Below are positions 62,381 through 64,000 of a DNA stretch of 64,000 nucleotides, in pieces. Numbering within the stretch: the first letter of the stretch is position 1; the number at the start of each line of letters is the position of its first letter. Below the pieces are notes generated by a model. It ran no database searches. It was not told the origin of the DNA and saw only the letters and a list, made by a program, of their open reading frames with translations. A program made the position numbers and the translations under genes. This DNA comes from Bradyrhizobium sp. OK095 (lineage in GTDB: Bacteria > Pseudomonadota > Alphaproteobacteria > Rhizobiales > Xanthobacteraceae), in the NCBI RefSeq assembly GCF_900109945.1, contig NZ_FOBX01000013.1:1-64000 (forward strand), in the 5' to 3' direction.

Positions 62381-63550
62381 TTGCGGACAAAAGTCGCAAT
62401 CATCGGGGCCGGGCCGGCCGGATTGTTGCTTGGGCAACTTCTGCACAGCTACGGCATCGACAATTTGATTCTGGAGCGGCAGAGCCCGGATTACGTGCTC
62501 GGGCGCATCCGCGCAGGCCTTCTGGAGGAGGGAACCGTCGCGTTGCTCGACCAGGTCGGCGCCGGCGCGCGGGCGCATGCCGAGGGCCTGCTGCATGAGG
62601 GCATCGAGCTTGCCTTTGCCGGCCGCCGTCATCGCATCGACATGAAGGGCGCGACCGGCAAGACTGTCATGATCTACGGCCAGACCGAGGTCACGCTTGA
62701 CCTGATGAACGCGCGGAAAGCAGCCGGCCTCACCACCGTCTACGAAGCCAAAGATGTGCAGCCGCATGATTTCGATGGCAGTCACCCGCGCGCAACCTGG
62801 GTGAAGGACGGCGTCACCCATACGCTCGATTGCGACTTCATCGCCGGCTGCGACGGCTTTCACGGCATCAGCCGCGCCAGCGTCCCGTCCTCGGCGATCG
62901 AGGAGTTCGAGCGGATCTATCCATTCGGCTGGCTCGGCATTTTGTCGGAGACGCCGCCGGTCAGCCATGAGCTGATCTATTCCAACCACCCCCGCGGCTT
63001 TGCGCTCTGCACCATGCGCTCGATGAAGCGCAGCCGGCATTACGTCCAATGCTCGCTCGACGACCATGTCGACCAGTGGCCGGATGATCGCTTCTGGAAT
63101 GAGCTGAAAAGTCGGCTTGACCAGGAGGCGGCCGACAGCCTTGTCACCGGCCCCTCGATCGAGAAGAGCATCGCGCCCTTGCGCAGCTTCGTCGCCGAGC
63201 CGATGCGCTTCGGCAAGATGTTTTTGTGCGGCGATGCCGCCCACATCGTGCCGCCCACTGGCGCCAAGGGACTTAACCTTGCCGCAAGCGATGCGCATTA
63301 TCTGTCGAGCGCGTTCCGCGAGTTCTACGACGAGAAATCCAGCGCCGGCATCGATGCCTATTCCGCCAAGGCGCTGGCCCGGGTCTGGAAGGCCGTGCGC
63401 TTCTCCTGGTGGATGACCTCGATGCTGCACAAATTCCCCGACAACGGCACGATCGGCGCGCGCATCCAGGTCGCCGAGCTCGACTACGTCACGCAGTCAC
63501 AAGCCGCGATGACGTCGCTGTCCGAGAATTATGTGGGGCTGCCGTTCTAA
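62381..63550 (+). CDS. pobA: 4-hydroxybenzoate 3-monooxygenase
   Basis: 389 residues from a TTG at 62381, with GGGAGGAG 6 nt upstream; this gives the normal PobA length (about 390). FAD motif GAGPAGLLLG at 9-18, RIRAGLLE (the substrate/NADPH loop), DFIAGCDGFHG (the DG motif) and LCGDAAHIVPPTGAKGLNLAASD (the GD motif) are all present. The enzyme adds a hydroxyl to 4-hydroxybenzoate with NADPH and O2, giving protocatechuate for ring cleavage. It is divergent from the TRAP genes and complements the hydroxycinnamate operon, which would yield 4-hydroxybenzoate from p-coumarate. Confidence 0.95.
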   Translation: MRTKVAIIGAGPAGLLLGQLLHSYGIDNLILERQSPDYVLGRIRAGLLEEGTVALLDQVGAGARAHAEGLLHEGIELAFAGRRHRIDMKGATGKTVMIYGQTEVTLDLMNARKAAGLTTVYEAKDVQPHDFDGSHPRATWVKDGVTHTLDCDFIAGCDGFHGISRASVPSSAIEEFERIYPFGWLGILSETPPVSHELIYSNHPRGFALCTMRSMKRSRHYVQCSLDDHVDQWPDDRFWNELKSRLDQEAADSLVTGPSIEKSIAPLRSFVAEPMRFGKMFLCGDAAHIVPPTGAKGLNLAASDAHYLSSAFREFYDEKSSAGIDAYSAKALARVWKAVRFSWWMTSMLHKFPDNGTIGARIQVAELDYVTQSQAAMTSLSENYVGLPF

Positions 63551-63665
63551 CAAAGACTGTCATGCCCCGCGAAGGCGGGGCATCCAGTACGCCGTGGCCT
63601 ATCGATCCATCACAACCGTTTCGGAATACTGGATCGTCCGCCTTCGCGGACGATGACAGTCTTTG
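63551..63665. repeat. Palindromic intergenic element (115 bp) after pobA
   Basis: Perfect 13-bp terminal inverted repeats (caaagactgtcat / atgacagtctttg) with nested hairpins gccccgcgaaggcgggg on the left and cgtccgccttcgcggacg on the right. It starts directly after the pobA stop. Non-coding, of the repeat type common in Bradyrhizobium intergenic DNA; it may act as the pobA transcript end. Confidence 0.85.
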
Positions 63666-63783
63666 TGAGGCGACGGCGCATCCGTTTCAAACACAAGCGC
63701 AAACTCCGTTTAAAACTTTGTAGGCGGTGAAACTGTCATCCACATCGCGTTCAATGCTGGCGACACAGCAACGCGAGACACCC

Positions 63784-64000
63784 ATGACCTCCACCGACAT
63801 CCCCGATGGCTTCGAGCCGCTGTTCCGCAAGAGCCCGCTCACCGAGCCGTGGGAGCCGCTTTACTCCAGAAAGACCGACAAGGCCGTCATCATCGGCCTG
63901 CGCCTGGCTAAACCTCACACCAACGGCCGCGGCCTGATTCACGGCGGGCTCATCGCCGCGCTTGCCGACAATGCGATGGGCTATAGCTGCGCGCAGGCGA
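63784..64000 (+). CDS. PaaI-like hotdog thioesterase (3' end beyond the window)
   Basis: The first 72 residues are visible; the gene continues past the window end. MTSTDIPDGFEPLFRKSP leads to KPHTNGRGLIHGGLIAALADNAMGY, the substrate-binding/active-site loop of PaaI/YbdB-type hotdog acyl-CoA thioesterases (NxxGxxHGGxxxxLAD). It probably hydrolyses a (phenylacetyl- or similar) acyl-CoA. It lies downstream of pobA, separated by the 115-bp palindromic element, so it may have its own promoter. Confidence 0.85.
   Translation, partial: MTSTDIPDGFEPLFRKSPLTEPWEPLYSRKTDKAVIIGLRLAKPHTNGRGLIHGGLIAALADNAMGYSCAQA

Overview
The window reads as chromosomal DNA of a high-GC alphaproteobacterium, most likely Bradyrhizobium or a close relative. 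The basis is indirect: GC-rich third codon positions, several copies of short palindromic intergenic elements of the kind scattered through Bradyrhizobium/Rhodopseudomonas genomes, a MlotiK1-like channel, and hydroxycinnamate genes paired with both an ABC binding protein and a TRAP transporter. No species call is possible without a search.

Layout. 0-5.4 kb: oxidoreductases (a truncated quinone reductase, an SDR, CvpA, a GMC alcohol oxidase/dehydrogenase, a coniferyl-aldehyde-type dehydrogenase). 5.7-10.4 kb: an initiator tRNA gene carrying a 4.6 kb genomic island bounded by a 69-bp perfect direct repeat of the tRNA 3' part. It holds a decayed tyrosine integrase and three accessory genes: a HEPN-like protein, a RES-domain protein, and a protein of six 36-residue zinc ribbons plus a C-terminal repeat array. 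This is the best candidate here for an undescribed (defence or toxin) system. 10.5-14.3 kb: an exported spermidine-synthase-like operon with an M28/QC-like peptidase, then an ArsR/SDR divergon with a clear operator. A third, decayed copy of the tRNA 3' end plus its terminator lies at about 14.3 kb. 14.4-18.5 kb: a broken nuclease-like gene, three paralogues of an unknown ~180-residue family and a MATE pump.

18.8-24 kb: a zinc-ribbon/cyclase/AAA/TPR signalling protein, OpgC and a DUF2059 protein. 24-30.8 kb: a five-gene sugar ABC operon in which one permease is fused to an SMP-30-type propeller and a second SMP-30 protein follows it. 31.3-38.4 kb: a branched-chain-type binding protein, an acyl-CoA synthetase/MDR/MBL cluster, a MetX-like hydrolase and a fatty acid desaturase. 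38.7-42.6 kb: a hybrid kinase, Hpt and REC-EAL phosphorelay in overlapping order. 43-52.6 kb: two WYL regulators, each divergent from a gene set containing a GST-like protein and sharing a similar operator; also a cyclic-nucleotide-gated K+ channel, a TAXI-type binding protein and small membrane proteins.

52.7-63.6 kb is an aromatic-acid region. A five-gene operon (enoyl-CoA hydratase, feruloyl-CoA synthase type ligase, 3-hydroxyacyl-CoA dehydrogenase type SDR, thioesterase, ABC binding protein) lies beside HicAB, a TRAP transporter and pobA. Together they fit uptake of hydroxycinnamates, side-chain shortening through CoA thioesters, and 3-hydroxylation of 4-hydroxybenzoate to protocatechuate. 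AT-rich dyads precede the three transcription units. The window ends inside a PaaI-like thioesterase gene.
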